Shown: positions 51,796 to 61,904 of the stretch, piece by piece | Position numbering within the stretch: position 1 is the first letter of the stretch | How the letters are laid out: each line of letters begins with the position of its first letter | Source: JAJDZL01 sp965220665 | GTDB taxonomy: Bacteria; Pseudomonadota; Gammaproteobacteria; Arenicellales; JAJDZL01 | Reading direction: 5' to 3' | DNA: 64,000 bases | Assembly (NCBI GenBank): GCA_965220665.1 | Contig: CBDCQQ010000004.1 | Span: 496,001 to 560,000, forward strand | Program-made: the position numbers and the translations under genes | Notes under the pieces: model-generated | What the model was told of the DNA's origin: nothing | What the model saw: only the letters and a program-made list of their open reading frames with translations | Databases searched by the model: none

Positions 51796-52755
51796 ATGAC
51801 TGAAAAAAAAGTACCACCAATTCAGCCGATGAGCGGTTCGATTGTTCCACGCTACGCGGGCCCGTCAACATTTTGTCGTTTACCGGAACTGCGCGACGTA
51901 AGCTACTGTGATGTTGCAATTCTCGGCATACCGTTTGATTCTGGCACGAGTTACAGACCTGGAGCCCGTTTCGGACCCCAAGCTATTCGTCAGGCGTCCC
52001 GGCACCTTCGTTATAACTTCCATCCGGCCTACGGAACCGAACCGTTTCGGGAGTTTCAGGTTGCCGACGCCGGCGACGTTCCATGTAATCCTTACAGTAT
52101 TACAGAAGCCATTGATCAGATAGAATCAGCAGCGTCTGAATTATTGAGTAATGTCGGTGCGTTGATCAGCCTTGGCGGTGATCACACCATCGCAGTTCCG
52201 CTACTTAGAGCCATGCATCAGCGTCACGGGCCGGTTGCGCTAGTTCATTTTGATGCCCATTTGGATACTTGGGATACCTATTTTGGTGCACCCTATACGC
52301 ACGGAACACCCTTTCGCCGCGCTGCAGAAGAAGGTTTATTCGATGATCAAGCATCAATGCACGTGGGTATTCGCGGTCCGCTCTACAGCAGCGAAGATCT
52401 CGCGCAAGATGCTGAGTTGGGCTTCAAAGTCATACATTGTGATGAGCTCAATGACCAAGGTCCCGATCATGTCGCCGCCAGAATTCGCGATCGAGTCGGA
52501 GATGTGCCATTATATCTGTCCATCGACATTGACGTTCTCGACCCGGCGCATGCACCGGGCACAGGCACGCCAGAGGTGGCGGGGCTCAGCAGTCGTGAAT
52601 TGATTAACATTCTGCGAGGCCTGAAAGGAATCAAAATGGTCGGTGGCGATATCGTCGAAGTAGCCCCGGCTTACGACCACGCTGAAATTACTTCCTTAGC
52701 TGCTGCCACAATCGCATTCGAACTCGTGAACTTGATTCTCTGCGGTTCAAAATAA
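51796..52755 (+). CDS. Agmatinase/guanidinobutyrase-type ureohydrolase
   Basis: A 319-residue binuclear manganese hydrolase. Metal ligands are visible: H130 in GGDHTIAVP, D153, H155 and D157 in HFDAHLDTWD, and D244 and D246 in SIDIDVLDP. FDSGTSYRPGARFGPQAIRQ near residue 50 is the agmatinase-family substrate loop. It would split agmatine, guanidinobutyrate or a related guanidino compound into urea and an amine. The specific substrate is not decided by sequence. No urease or carboxylase is nearby, but a DUF1989 protein is encoded at 3814-4446. Confidence 0.9.
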   Translation: MTEKKVPPIQPMSGSIVPRYAGPSTFCRLPELRDVSYCDVAILGIPFDSGTSYRPGARFGPQAIRQASRHLRYNFHPAYGTEPFREFQVADAGDVPCNPYSITEAIDQIESAASELLSNVGALISLGGDHTIAVPLLRAMHQRHGPVALVHFDAHLDTWDTYFGAPYTHGTPFRRAAEEGLFDDQASMHVGIRGPLYSSEDLAQDAELGFKVIHCDELNDQGPDHVAARIRDRVGDVPLYLSIDIDVLDPAHAPGTGTPEVAGLSSRELINILRGLKGIKMVGGDIVEVAPAYDHAEITSLAAATIAFELVNLILCGSK

Positions 52756-53028
52756 CAACACCGATGGCCATCAACTCCTGAAACTTTGTTGCCATAAAGC
52801 GATGGTTCCCTCACTGTGGTCTTCATTTTTCCATTCTACATATATGAACTTAGACCTGTAACAGGGATGTAATTTGAAAAGTCTCGTATGGTGATGCTAA
52901 AGAACACCAGCGCACCAATAGTGCCCGTAAATACCTCGCCGCAGCATGGCCACATCATCGCTACAGCGTGTTCAGTGCATGGCAAATGCGAGCCAACCAA
53001 ATGAACGGAATAAATTACGCAGCGCACA

Positions 53029-53033
53029 AAGTT
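53029..53033 (+). repeat. Left 5-bp target duplication of the 2.5-kb insertion sequence
   Basis: AAGTT, repeated at 55521-55525 just outside the right terminal repeat. Confidence 0.75.
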
Positions 53034-55520
53034 CAGACATCCTGACCCCTTAGCCCGATGATTGTATCAGTCGATCTTATTAAGGTGTTGAATAATCGTC
53101 ATAATTTTGTCATTTATCTCCAAATTTGGCTTGCATTTGGATTTGTCTTCTGCTAACATTAATATGTACATAAATAAGGTTTTGAGCAACACTCCAGGAA
53201 TCCAGAATGCAACTGAACATCCCAATCACCCCCCCCCGGAAACCACCCCGATCGCAAACGGCTTCTCTGTCAGCTTCGAAGATGACAAGGTGACCTACTT
53301 CTCCAACCTGATGCCGTTCAAAAGCCACGATGCAAACGACGCACAGACGCGCGCCCTGACCGTTGCAGAATTGCGGGTCGACTGTCGTCTGCCGGCAAAC
53401 AGAATCACCGAAGCGATGGGCATCTCAAGAGCCATGCTGATGGGACACTGCAAAACCTACCGCAAACATGGCAGTGCGGGATTTTTCATGCCGCGCAAGG
53501 AAAAACGATGCACTGCAATTGATGCCCAGACCAAGTACGAAGCCGAAGCGCTGCTGGCCCAGGGTTTCAGTGCCAGCAAGACGGCACAGAAGATCGGCAT
53601 TGCGGTGGCCACGCTGACCTATCACATCCGCGCCGGGCGGATTGCGAAGCACAAGCGGCAGCCGAAACAGCCTGCGGTTGCTGAGATCGAATCTGCGGCA
53701 TCTGCAACCGCGTGTGCAGACGAGTCGAAAGCGCTCCAGCGCAGCGCGCGCAATGTGCGCGACCGCAACGCTTCGATGGGGCGGGCGACAACCGATGTTG
53801 TCGGTCGCACGCTGGCGATGACAAGCGGGTCGCCACACGCGGCGGCGCCGAGTTTTGATCAATCGGCTCACAGTGTTCAAAGAGGCGGCGTGCTCAGTGC
53901 TTTGCCGATGTTGATTGAACAGGGCATCGATACCGCACCGATACAATTGCCCAACGGCTATTACAGTGCGCAGTCGTTGTTAACGTTTCTGGCATTGATC
54001 GCGATGGCACGGGTATCGAATCCGGAACAGCTGCGCTATGACGCACCGGGCGAATGGGGGCAGATTCTTGGACTTGACCGCTGTCCTGAGGTGAAAACGC
54101 TGCGCAGCAAAATCCGTTTGTTCAGCAAAGACTTTGAGCGGGTTTTGCTGTGGCAGCAGACGCTGTCGAAGCGATGGCTGCTGCAAGACTGTCAATACGA
54201 TGCGGTGTTGCTGGTTGACGGGCATACGAAAGTCTACAGTGGTCAAGGCAGATTGGCGAAGAAGTTCATTTCGCGCCAGAAACTGTGTCTGCCTGCGGCT
54301 GCGAGTTACTGGGTCAATACGCTTGGTGGCCAGCCACTGCTTTGTCTGCATCAGGATTACGATCCCGGGATGGTCAAGGCGCTGGAACACGTTGTGGTCA
54401 AAGAACTGCAGGCGATCGGTGCAGTGACTGACGAGGCGCCGGATTTGACCGACACTGCCAGCACCGAAGCGCCCTGGGTGACCTTGGTGTTTGATCGCGA
54501 GGGATGGAGTCCGAAGATGATGCGCAGACTGGCGCGCAAGGGCATTGCGTGTGTGAACTGGCACAAGAACTTCAAGGCACCTGCGTGGGACGGTGCGGAT
54601 TACTGCGAAAGTGTTGTGACGGTCTATGGCCCGGCTCAGAGTCACCAACAGACGGTGATGCTCGCTGAGAAATCCATCGTGCTGGACAAAGACCTGTCGG
54701 TGCGCCAGATCCGGCGCCGGCTCGACAGTGGACGCGAGGTTGCGATTGTCACGACCCATCCGACGCTGTCAACTGAACAGGTGGCATCGTTGATGTTTTC
54801 GCGCTGGTCGCAGGAGAATTTCTTCAAGTACATGCGCGATCAGTTCAGTGTTGACGCATTGACCTCGCATGCATTGGCACCGATGGACGATGACACGGTT
54901 GTGGTCAATCCACGCAGGCGCAATCTTGAAAAGCAGGTCAACAAGCTGTGGGGGCGCATCACGACGATGCGCAATCGAATCGCGAAACTCGCCAAAGATG
55001 ATGCCAAAGCACACCAGTGTGCGCAACTCGCTGAGCACATTGAGCAGCTTGAAGCCGAGCATGAGAAGGTGCGCATTGAGAAAAACGCGACCGACAAGCA
55101 CATCCTTGCTGGACAGCTTGAAGCATCTGAGCGCCTTGAGGTGCTGCCGAAATCACAGCGGCTGTTTATCGACATCATTCGCATGATCGCCTATCGGGCG
55201 GAAACCCGCATGATTCCGGCTGTCGCCGGTGCACAGGGTAAAAAAACCAATCCGAGAAAGGCCCTGCAGCGGTTGTTTGATGCCGATGCGAACATTATTC
55301 CAGATCACGACAAAGGGCTGCTGAAAGTACAGATTCTTGGCTTGGGCAGCAATTGCGTAGACCGGGCTCTGATACCCCTGCTTGATGAATTGACAGCGAC
55401 TGAAACTGTGTATCCCGGAACGAATCTGAAACTCGTTTACGAACTGGCGGCAGACTGATTTCAACCCCGCAAATCAGCAATCATGTACACTTCGAAATTG
55501 GCTGGGGGTCAGGATGTCTG
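53034..55520 (+). mobile_element. DDE insertion sequence, 2487 bp, family not assigned
   Basis: Perfect 16-bp terminal inverted repeats (CAGACATCCTGACCCC at 53034-53049 and its complement at 55505-55520) flanked by AAGTT duplications. It has one long transposase gene. The element ends 20 bp before the stop of a TRAP-type gene. No relic of a second gene was found. The long transposase and this terminal sequence do not match a family I can name. Confidence 0.85.
53164..55458 (+). CDS. Large DDE-type transposase
   Basis: About 764 residues from ATG 53164 (TTG 53107 is an alternative; no ribosome-binding site decides). The N-terminal part is DNA-binding, with two helix-turn-helix segments: LPANRITEAMGISRAMLMGH and FSASKTAQKIGIAVATLTYH. 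The catalytic core includes YDAVLLVDGHTKVYSGQG (first Asp), WVTLVFDREGWSPKMMRRL (second Asp) and MFSRWSQENFFKYMRDQFSV (Glu). A helical, charged segment follows around 600-660 (EKQVNKLWGRITTMRNRIAK). The frame is intact, so the element may be active. Confidence 0.85.
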   Translation: MYINKVLSNTPGIQNATEHPNHPPPETTPIANGFSVSFEDDKVTYFSNLMPFKSHDANDAQTRALTVAELRVDCRLPANRITEAMGISRAMLMGHCKTYRKHGSAGFFMPRKEKRCTAIDAQTKYEAEALLAQGFSASKTAQKIGIAVATLTYHIRAGRIAKHKRQPKQPAVAEIESAASATACADESKALQRSARNVRDRNASMGRATTDVVGRTLAMTSGSPHAAAPSFDQSAHSVQRGGVLSALPMLIEQGIDTAPIQLPNGYYSAQSLLTFLALIAMARVSNPEQLRYDAPGEWGQILGLDRCPEVKTLRSKIRLFSKDFERVLLWQQTLSKRWLLQDCQYDAVLLVDGHTKVYSGQGRLAKKFISRQKLCLPAAASYWVNTLGGQPLLCLHQDYDPGMVKALEHVVVKELQAIGAVTDEAPDLTDTASTEAPWVTLVFDREGWSPKMMRRLARKGIACVNWHKNFKAPAWDGADYCESVVTVYGPAQSHQQTVMLAEKSIVLDKDLSVRQIRRRLDSGREVAIVTTHPTLSTEQVASLMFSRWSQENFFKYMRDQFSVDALTSHALAPMDDDTVVVNPRRRNLEKQVNKLWGRITTMRNRIAKLAKDDAKAHQCAQLAEHIEQLEAEHEKVRIEKNATDKHILAGQLEASERLEVLPKSQRLFIDIIRMIAYRAETRMIPAVAGAQGKKTNPRKALQRLFDADANIIPDHDKGLLKVQILGLGSNCVDRALIPLLDELTATETVYPGTNLKLVYELAAD

Positions 55521-55525
55521 AAGTT
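55521..55525 (+). repeat. Right 5-bp target duplication of the 2.5-kb insertion sequence
   Basis: AAGTT, matching 53029-53033. Confidence 0.75.
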
Positions 55526-55540
55526 AGTCGAAAAGACCAA

Positions 55541-56518
55541 TCACATTGATTTGTAGGCGTTAATCAGTGCTTCACCGGAAGCGCCAGCGCGTTCCAGCCA
55601 CTCCATCGTCATGATGTCGCCAATTTTCCTCAGATCATTCACCAGCTGGTCTCCCGCAGGCTGCACTGTCATGCCGTTGGCAGCGAGCTGTTCCGCATAC
55701 CATTGTGCGAGACTTTCTGCTTTTGCCCAACCGTTAGCCTCAGCTTCAGATGCCGCATTCAGAACGATGTTTTGAGTAGCTTCATCAAGATCATGCCACG
55801 CATCAAGGTTGACGATAACCATATTTTTTGGCAACCAAGCTTGAAGGTCATACCAGAAATCGACATATTCCCAAATTTTGATGTCATATCCTGTCGAGCC
55901 TGATGAGACCATGCTTTCTACCTGCCCGGCTGCAAGTGCCTGTGACAGATCAGCCACTTCAATTGTAGTGGGTACGGCACCCATCAGTTCAGCCAGTCTG
56001 ACTGTGGCAGGATTGTAGGCACGAAATTTGACATTCTTCATGTCAGCTGTGCCGTTGATCGGACTCTTGTTGTAAATTCCCTGCGGAGGCCAGGGAACTG
56101 CATAGAGCATCATCACGCCCTTGCTTGCAAGTAATGCCTGCATCTCAGGTTTGGCGGCTTCATGCAACTTCTGTGCATCTTCAAAGCTTGCAGCCAAAAA
56201 TGGCAAGGTATCCAGTTCAAAAAGTGGATCTTCATTCCCCTCAGCGGAGATTAATCGTTCACCGATTGGAGCCTGTCCAGTACGAACAGCATGGAAGATT
56301 TCGTCGCCTTTATAGAGAGAACCACCTGGATGTGTAACGATTGTCAGACTGCCCCCAGTTGCCTCTGTAACCGAGGCCGCAAAAGCAGCTGCGTTTTCTG
56401 ATTGATAATTCGTCGCAGAATATGCAAGTGGCATATCCCACTTCTGAGAATCACTGTTTGCAGCACCAAAGCTCAGGGCCAATGGTGCCGTTAATAACAA
56501 AAGTAACTTTTTTATCAC
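55541..56518 (-). CDS. TRAP transporter substrate-binding protein (DctP family), orphan
   Basis: A 325-residue periplasmic binding protein with a Sec signal peptide (IKKLLLLLTAPLALSFGAANS). PLAYSATNYQSENAAAFAAS, GGSLYKGDEIFHAVRTGQAP, KFRAYNPATVRLAELMGAVP (with the carboxylate-binding Arg region) and AWLPKNMVIVNLDAWHDLD fit DctP. I prefer GTG 56518, preceded by AGGGGA; ATG 56536 is also open. TRAP systems import organic or sulfonic acids, but no membrane genes (DctQ, DctM) lie here, so it depends on a distant partner. Confidence 0.85.
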   Translation of the reverse strand: MIKKLLLLLTAPLALSFGAANSDSQKWDMPLAYSATNYQSENAAAFAASVTEATGGSLTIVTHPGGSLYKGDEIFHAVRTGQAPIGERLISAEGNEDPLFELDTLPFLAASFEDAQKLHEAAKPEMQALLASKGVMMLYAVPWPPQGIYNKSPINGTADMKNVKFRAYNPATVRLAELMGAVPTTIEVADLSQALAAGQVESMVSSGSTGYDIKIWEYVDFWYDLQAWLPKNMVIVNLDAWHDLDEATQNIVLNAASEAEANGWAKAESLAQWYAEQLAANGMTVQPAGDQLVNDLRKIGDIMTMEWLERAGASGEALINAYKSM

Positions 56519-56827
56519 TGCGCAGTTCCCCTTCATGCTTGGAAGTTTTCAATGAGTGAACTGGATTAAATCAGTTCTGGCAAGAAACACTCAAAATACT
56601 TCGTTATTGTAGGAAAGGAAAACTGACTGGTAAAAATATTTTGTGCAAGAATGATGGTGCAATAGAAATGCCAGCCAATGTTGAACATGTTCACTAATTT
56701 CCCGTCGTTCAGCACAGCCTGACAAGTCAATGATGGTACAAATTGAGAATGTATCCTCCTGTTATAATTGCTGAAAATCATCAACTTACCACCCTGTCTC
56801 ACTTCAATATCAGAGTCCTCGACGAAT

Positions 56828-59161
56828 ATGGAAACCACTGCACCGCAACGCCCCTTGCAGACAGCTACACACTGGGGAGCATACCTGCCTGTCCTCAAAG
56901 ACGGAAATCTTGTAGAAATGCGAGGTGTCGACTATGATCCTGACCCTTCCAGAATTTCAGAAGGCTGGATTGATGCCTACAACCATCCTGTCAGAATCAG
57001 CCAGCCAGCCATTCGAAAGAGCTTCTATGAAAACGGATTTCAGGCAGACCCATCAGGGCGAGGCCGGGAACCTTTTGTTGCGGTTTCCTGGGAAACTGCA
57101 GAAAAAATTACAGCTGATGCACTAAAGCAAATTAAAACCAACTACGGAAATGAAGCAATCTATGCAGGGTCATACGGTTGGGCGAGTGCAGGCAAGTTTC
57201 ACAATGCCCCTGCCCAACTGCATCGGTTCTTGAATCTGTTTGGTGGATTCACCTATTCGATTAATTCCTACAGTTTCGCCTCCGCGGAAGTGATTCTTCC
57301 ACATGTGATGGGAAATTTTTTCATTCTGCTGGTTAACTGCACTGCCTGGCCATCCATTATAGAGAACACAGATGTGTTCGTAGCCTTTGGTGGGCTGCCG
57401 CTTAAAAACACCCAAGTAGAATTTGGTGGCCACGCCCGACATGTACAGAAGAATTACACGCAGCAAGCCGCTAACGCCGGCGTGAAATTTGTCAGTGTCA
57501 GTCCAATTCGCGATGACAGTCGACCTGAACTGAATCCAACCTGGTTTCCAATTGTTCCCAATACCGATGTCGCGCTGATGTTAGGTATTGCATACACATT
57601 ACTGGAAAACGATTTACACAATCTTGGGTTTCTGAACCGGTATTGTGTAGGCTATGAGCGATTTGAGGCTTACCTTCTGGGTGAAACCGACCAGCAGCCC
57701 AAGACTGCAGCCTGGGCTTCATCGATATGTGGAATTTCAGAAGATGATATTCGTTCGCTTGCGATTGAGATGGCAGGCAACAGAACGCTGCTGACCGTCA
57801 GTTGGGCCCTGACGCGACAGGAGCACGGGGAGCATACCTACTGGATGGCAATTACACTGGCCGCCATGTTGGGACAGATTGGATTGCCAGGCGGAGGCGT
57901 TGGATTTGGGTATTCTTCCACCAACGGCGTCGGAAACCATATCGGCCGCCTCAGATGGGAGAACTATCCGGTTGGGAAAAACGCTCTATCAATGAAGAGT
58001 TTCATCCCGGTGGCAAGAATTTCCGACATGCTGCATAACCCGGGCAGCGACTTCACTTACAACGGCACCACGCATCAATATCCAAAAATCGAGTTAATCT
58101 ACTGGGCTGGTGGAAATCCATTTCATCACCACCAGGATCTCAATCGTTTGATTGAAGGTTGGCGCAAGCCAAAGTGCACAATCATTCATGATTGTTTCTG
58201 GACTGCTGCTGCCCGATACTCAGATATCGTATTGCCCGCAGCAACAATGCTTGAACGAAGTGATGTGTCCTCATCTCCAAGGGATTGTTACGCAGTCTAT
58301 ATGGATCAGGTGTTGCCTGCATTCGGACAGGCCAGAACCGACTACGAGATTTTCTCTGGCATTGCGAAGCAGCTTGGTTTCGATGATGAGTTTACGGAAG
58401 GTAGAGATGAAAGCGAGTGGATTCGATGCCTTTTCGAACAAACTCGAGACCGCAGCATTTCCGAGGGAACGCCATTTCCTGAATTCAACGATTTTGTGAA
58501 GGAAGGTCGAATGAAGGTTGAAACACCTTCCAAACCTGGGGTCTTGCTTGAGCCTTTTCGAAACGATCCCGATGGCAAACCACTTAGAACACCCAGTGGA
58601 AAAATTGAGATATTCTCTCAAAAAATAGATTCCTTCGGTTACGACGATTGTCCGGGGCATCCGACCTGGATGCCACCATCGGAATGGCTGGGTAAGGAGA
58701 GTATTGATGAAGACTGTCTGCATTTGATCTCCAATCAACCTACGCCCCGCTTACATTCTCAGTTGGACCACGGGGCGTATAGCCGCTCACATAAAATCAA
58801 TGATCGTGAACCGCTGCGCATAAGTTCCAATGACGCCGAAAAGAGAGCGATTCGAGATGGTGATGCAGTGAGAGTGTACAACGATAGAGGTGCGTTTTAC
58901 GCAACTGCGGTTGTAGATGACAACTTGAAAGTAGGTGTCATTCAAATTTCTACCGGTGCATGGTTAGACCCTGTAGACCCAGACGCGGATACGCTCGTCT
59001 GCAAGCATGGAAATGCCAACATGGTAACTCATGATCGCGGAACGTCTGGCCTGGCACAAGGACCGGCTGCGATGTCCTGCCTTGTCAAAATAGAACGATT
59101 TACTGGTGAACTGCCTTCCCTAACCGCATTTACGCCGCCTGAAATAATTCCGACAATCTAG
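56828..59161 (+). CDS. Molybdopterin oxidoreductase (BisC/TorA-type S-/N-oxide reductase)
   Basis: A 777-residue molybdenum enzyme of the DMSO reductase family. It lacks an N-terminal [4Fe-4S] Cys cluster and opens HWGAYLPVLKDGNLVEMRGV. SYSFASAEVILPHVMGN contains the Ser that coordinates Mo in BisC/TorA enzymes; IYWAGGNPFHHHQDLNRLI and DIVLPAATMLERSDVSS bind the pterin, and QPTPRLHSQLDHG with KHGNANMVTHDRGTSGLAQG closes the protein. There is no visible Tat signal, so it should be cytoplasmic, like biotin sulfoxide reductase BisC. It would reduce a sulfoxide or N-oxide. The start 56828 is preferred over 56768. Confidence 0.88.
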   Translation: METTAPQRPLQTATHWGAYLPVLKDGNLVEMRGVDYDPDPSRISEGWIDAYNHPVRISQPAIRKSFYENGFQADPSGRGREPFVAVSWETAEKITADALKQIKTNYGNEAIYAGSYGWASAGKFHNAPAQLHRFLNLFGGFTYSINSYSFASAEVILPHVMGNFFILLVNCTAWPSIIENTDVFVAFGGLPLKNTQVEFGGHARHVQKNYTQQAANAGVKFVSVSPIRDDSRPELNPTWFPIVPNTDVALMLGIAYTLLENDLHNLGFLNRYCVGYERFEAYLLGETDQQPKTAAWASSICGISEDDIRSLAIEMAGNRTLLTVSWALTRQEHGEHTYWMAITLAAMLGQIGLPGGGVGFGYSSTNGVGNHIGRLRWENYPVGKNALSMKSFIPVARISDMLHNPGSDFTYNGTTHQYPKIELIYWAGGNPFHHHQDLNRLIEGWRKPKCTIIHDCFWTAAARYSDIVLPAATMLERSDVSSSPRDCYAVYMDQVLPAFGQARTDYEIFSGIAKQLGFDDEFTEGRDESEWIRCLFEQTRDRSISEGTPFPEFNDFVKEGRMKVETPSKPGVLLEPFRNDPDGKPLRTPSGKIEIFSQKIDSFGYDDCPGHPTWMPPSEWLGKESIDEDCLHLISNQPTPRLHSQLDHGAYSRSHKINDREPLRISSNDAEKRAIRDGDAVRVYNDRGAFYATAVVDDNLKVGVIQISTGAWLDPVDPDADTLVCKHGNANMVTHDRGTSGLAQGPAAMSCLVKIERFTGELPSLTAFTPPEIIPTI

Positions 59162-59549
59162 AATTTCCAAAGTACACGGAATAGAACTAATGGGCGGCTA
59201 CAAATTAACAAAAAGAATTTTTCACTCTGAATCAATCTTTGCCGACTCGCTGAAGCAGTTCACAAGTAAGTGGGCGAATTCAAATTGAGCCATATCACAT
59301 TTTGCACTCTGCGCTCTCGATCTTGAGTTAACGGCACGCGTAAGGCGGGCGTGTGTCACACTCAGCGGATGATACGTGTCTAATCAAAAGAAATAGATGT
59401 GCACTGCTTACGGAATGGCAGTGTTCTATCGATGATCACTTTGCAGCACGAAAAATGTCACAATTGATCGCACTTAAACCTGAAAATCGAAAGGGTTAAC
59501 CTAATATTCCTTGAATTTCCTATAATTATATTTATAATTTCAAGAATAC
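59162..59549. other. Gene-free stretch
   Basis: A 388-base stretch between two plus-strand genes. An AT-rich run with TATAATTATATTTATAAT around 59521-59538 lies directly upstream of the ATPase gene and contains a likely -10 box. Nothing else is recognised. Confidence 0.45.
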
Positions 59550-60734
59550 GTGATTGAATCCAAGATTCCAAGAGCATTTGCTATAGATAGAGTAAGCCGC
59601 TCGTTCCAGGTACATCCTGCAGTAGCGGTTGTAGGTCCGCGCCAATGTGGGAAGACAACTTTGGCAAGAATGTTTACGCACAATGATCCGCAAGCAAGTA
59701 TTTTTGATTTGGAAAAGTATACAGATCGTCGATTAATGGACAATGCGGAGTCGATTTTATTAGGTCTATCAGGCACTGTTGTGATTGATGAAATACAGCG
59801 CGTACCTGAGCTTTTCGAGGTAATGCGTGTTGTCATTGACAATCCAAAGTGTAATGCACAGTTTCTGGTGCTCGGAAGCGTATCACCGACATTGATAAAA
59901 GGGGTATCCGAATCCCTGGCAGGTCGAATTGGAATTGAATACTTAAGTGGATTTTCCAGTGACGAAGTTCCTGATATTCATTGGCACACACTATGGTTCA
60001 GGGGTGGTTTCCCAAGAAGCGTCTTAGCTGACGACGACGAACTGTCTGCAATTTGGCGGGAGAGTTTCGTAGCAACATTTTTAGAGCGCGATGTGCCGCA
60101 ATACGGAATTACGGTACCGCCGGACACGCTGCGCCGATTCTGGACAATGCTTGCACACTATCATGGGCAGGTTTGGAATGGCGCAGAGTTTGCCCGTGCC
60201 ATCGGACAAAGTGAGATTACAGCCAGACGCTATCTGGACATACTCAGTTCCGCGTTTATGGTCAGGGTGCTGGCTCCCTGGCATGAGAATCTGAAAAAAC
60301 GTCAGGTCAAATCACCCAAGATATACATCCGTGATTCTGGTATTTTGCATTCACTGCTCGAACTAAATTCGCGTCGTGGTGTGTTGAGCCACCCAAAGGC
60401 CGGTGCTTCATTCGAAGGGATGGTCATCGAACACATCATCAATCGTCTGCGTTCTCGCAGCTGCTACTTTTGGGGGACTCATGGTGGGGCAGAACTCGAT
60501 CTTTTGGTGATCGTCAACGGGAAGAGATATGGATTCGAAATCAAGTACCGCGATTCGATAAGCACCACACGCTCAATGCGCTCTGCCATTCAGGACTTAA
60601 AGCTTGAACACTTATGGATCGTCCACCCCGGTGCAGAAAATTATCAGTTAGATGAAACCATCTCAACAGTCTCATTCGAACGGATTACCACGCTGGTTGA
60701 TCGTCTGAAGCAGGGCAAAGCACACCTACAATAG
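59550..60734 (+). CDS. AAA_14/DUF4143 ATPase
   Basis: A 394-residue ATPase starting at GTG 59550. VAVVGPRQCGKTTLARM (25-41) is Walker A and GTVVIDEIQRVPELFEVMRV Walker B. The C-terminal DUF4143 domain contains a winged-helix part (YHGQVWNGAEFARAIGQS) and GGAELDLLVIVNGKRYGFEI, where ELD and EIK resemble a PD-(D/E)xK nuclease core. These proteins occur widely as solitary accessory genes and in defence-like contexts, with no settled role. It lies near the type I restriction locus. An eroded relative lies at 32303-32608. Confidence 0.85.
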   Translation: MIESKIPRAFAIDRVSRSFQVHPAVAVVGPRQCGKTTLARMFTHNDPQASIFDLEKYTDRRLMDNAESILLGLSGTVVIDEIQRVPELFEVMRVVIDNPKCNAQFLVLGSVSPTLIKGVSESLAGRIGIEYLSGFSSDEVPDIHWHTLWFRGGFPRSVLADDDELSAIWRESFVATFLERDVPQYGITVPPDTLRRFWTMLAHYHGQVWNGAEFARAIGQSEITARRYLDILSSAFMVRVLAPWHENLKKRQVKSPKIYIRDSGILHSLLELNSRRGVLSHPKAGASFEGMVIEHIINRLRSRSCYFWGTHGGAELDLLVIVNGKRYGFEIKYRDSISTTRSMRSAIQDLKLEHLWIVHPGAENYQLDETISTVSFERITTLVDRLKQGKAHLQ

Positions 60735-60832
60735 ACCATGATTCGATAGGAATCGCTATTCAGCAAGCTGGACATCACTTTCTATTCTGTAATAGTTGAG
60801 TCAAAATTCTGCTATCAGGAGATAAAGTTCAA

Positions 60833-60990
60833 ATGAAATTCAAACAACTCTGAGATTCGGCAATCAAGGTCAGCGAAACTTGCCTCGGAAGCATGAACTC
60901 AGGCCAAAGGTCATGAGCAGATGGACTTGGCGTTTGAGCGTGGTGTGAATTTCATTGACACTGCAGAAATGTATGCAGTTAGTCCGAATG
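60833..60990 (+). pseudogene. Aldo/keto reductase relic
   Basis: ATG 60833 with AGGAGATAAAG upstream begins MKFKQL then a TGA stop, then DSAIKVSETCLGSMNSGQ, which parallels the MKYRQLGRSxLKVSExCLG start of aldo/keto reductases. A deletion and frameshift follow and HEQMDLAFERGVNFIDTAEMY, with the catalytic Asp and Tyr, continues in the other frame. After SPN the similarity ends. So only about 50 residues of the gene survive. The following bases (60991-61520) show no other gene. Confidence 0.75.
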
Positions 60991-61520
60991 AATTGTACTT
61001 ACTACCAGACCGTTTGCTCAAACCACTCGAGGAGTTACCTTATTTTTTAACAGGGTTTCTTGGCAAATACACCACATATTCGATTTATTCGTTAAATTGT
61101 TGGATGCTATTCCATCAGTGTCGAATTGCATCACCATTCTTGTATACCTTTGGGCCGGCCAGCGTACCTATCGCTACTTGAAATGTAATCGTCACGATCG
61201 CCAAAATTGCTCCAATATGATCTCTGTATAGGTTCGTGTGTCAATTTCGGTTGGAACTCCCCGCCTGAGGTGGGTGAAAGTGTGCTAAATTGTTTAGATT
61301 TGCCACAGATCCACAAAGAGCATCAAGAGGGTAACACGAAGGAATTTATTGGGACTCACCACAAAAGTACTTGATTTTGTTAAGGAACAATTTATGATAT
61401 TCAATTCAGCAACAGCGATTGTGTCGGATTTCTGCAGTCAGTTGAACACTTGGATTTCTTTACATCCGTCTTCTCTAGTGAGTAAACCAGGGGACATTTG
61501 AACCCATCTCAATATTTCCC

Positions 61521-61904
61521 ATGACAGAAGATCACGAGTCTTTTGAACCCGTATCTCTTGAATCCCTAGTTCATGACTATCGCTACCAAGCAGTATTACG
61601 AATATTTGATGTACAAATTGAGTTGTCAGCCCTTGCTGCAGGAATTGCTGTAGTTGCTGATTTCTACAACACTGCCCCGCCGTTGGTTGAGCATATTTCC
61701 AATATTGGAATGGAATGGCTTCCACATTCTAATGAATCAAAGAAAAATTACAGAGAAGGCAATATTGAAATTGTCCAATCTGAGACCAAGAAAATCTTGA
61801 GTAAATTAGTTCCAATATTTGCTGATCGGGTTTACACACGTTTAGTTGATGGAATCGACATACGTGAATGCGTACAAAAAAATACTGCTCGGATAGATGA
61901 TTAA
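61521..61904 (+). CDS. Hypothetical protein, 127 residues
   Basis: A 127-residue acidic, soluble protein beginning MTEDHESFEPVSLESLVHDY. It seems mostly helical (YQAVLRIFDVQIELSALAAG, ETKKILSKLVPIFADRVYTR) and has no motif I recognise. It sits 170 bp before the restriction gene on the same strand and may belong to that locus or be an accessory gene. No clear ribosome-binding site. Confidence 0.5.
   Translation: MTEDHESFEPVSLESLVHDYRYQAVLRIFDVQIELSALAAGIAVVADFYNTAPPLVEHISNIGMEWLPHSNESKKNYREGNIEIVQSETKKILSKLVPIFADRVYTRLVDGIDIRECVQKNTARIDD

Noticed and set aside
53892..53946. Chance that the 783-codon frame is two fused transposase genes
   Set aside because: The frame is continuous, the terminal repeats enclose it completely and DNA-binding and catalytic parts are in normal order.
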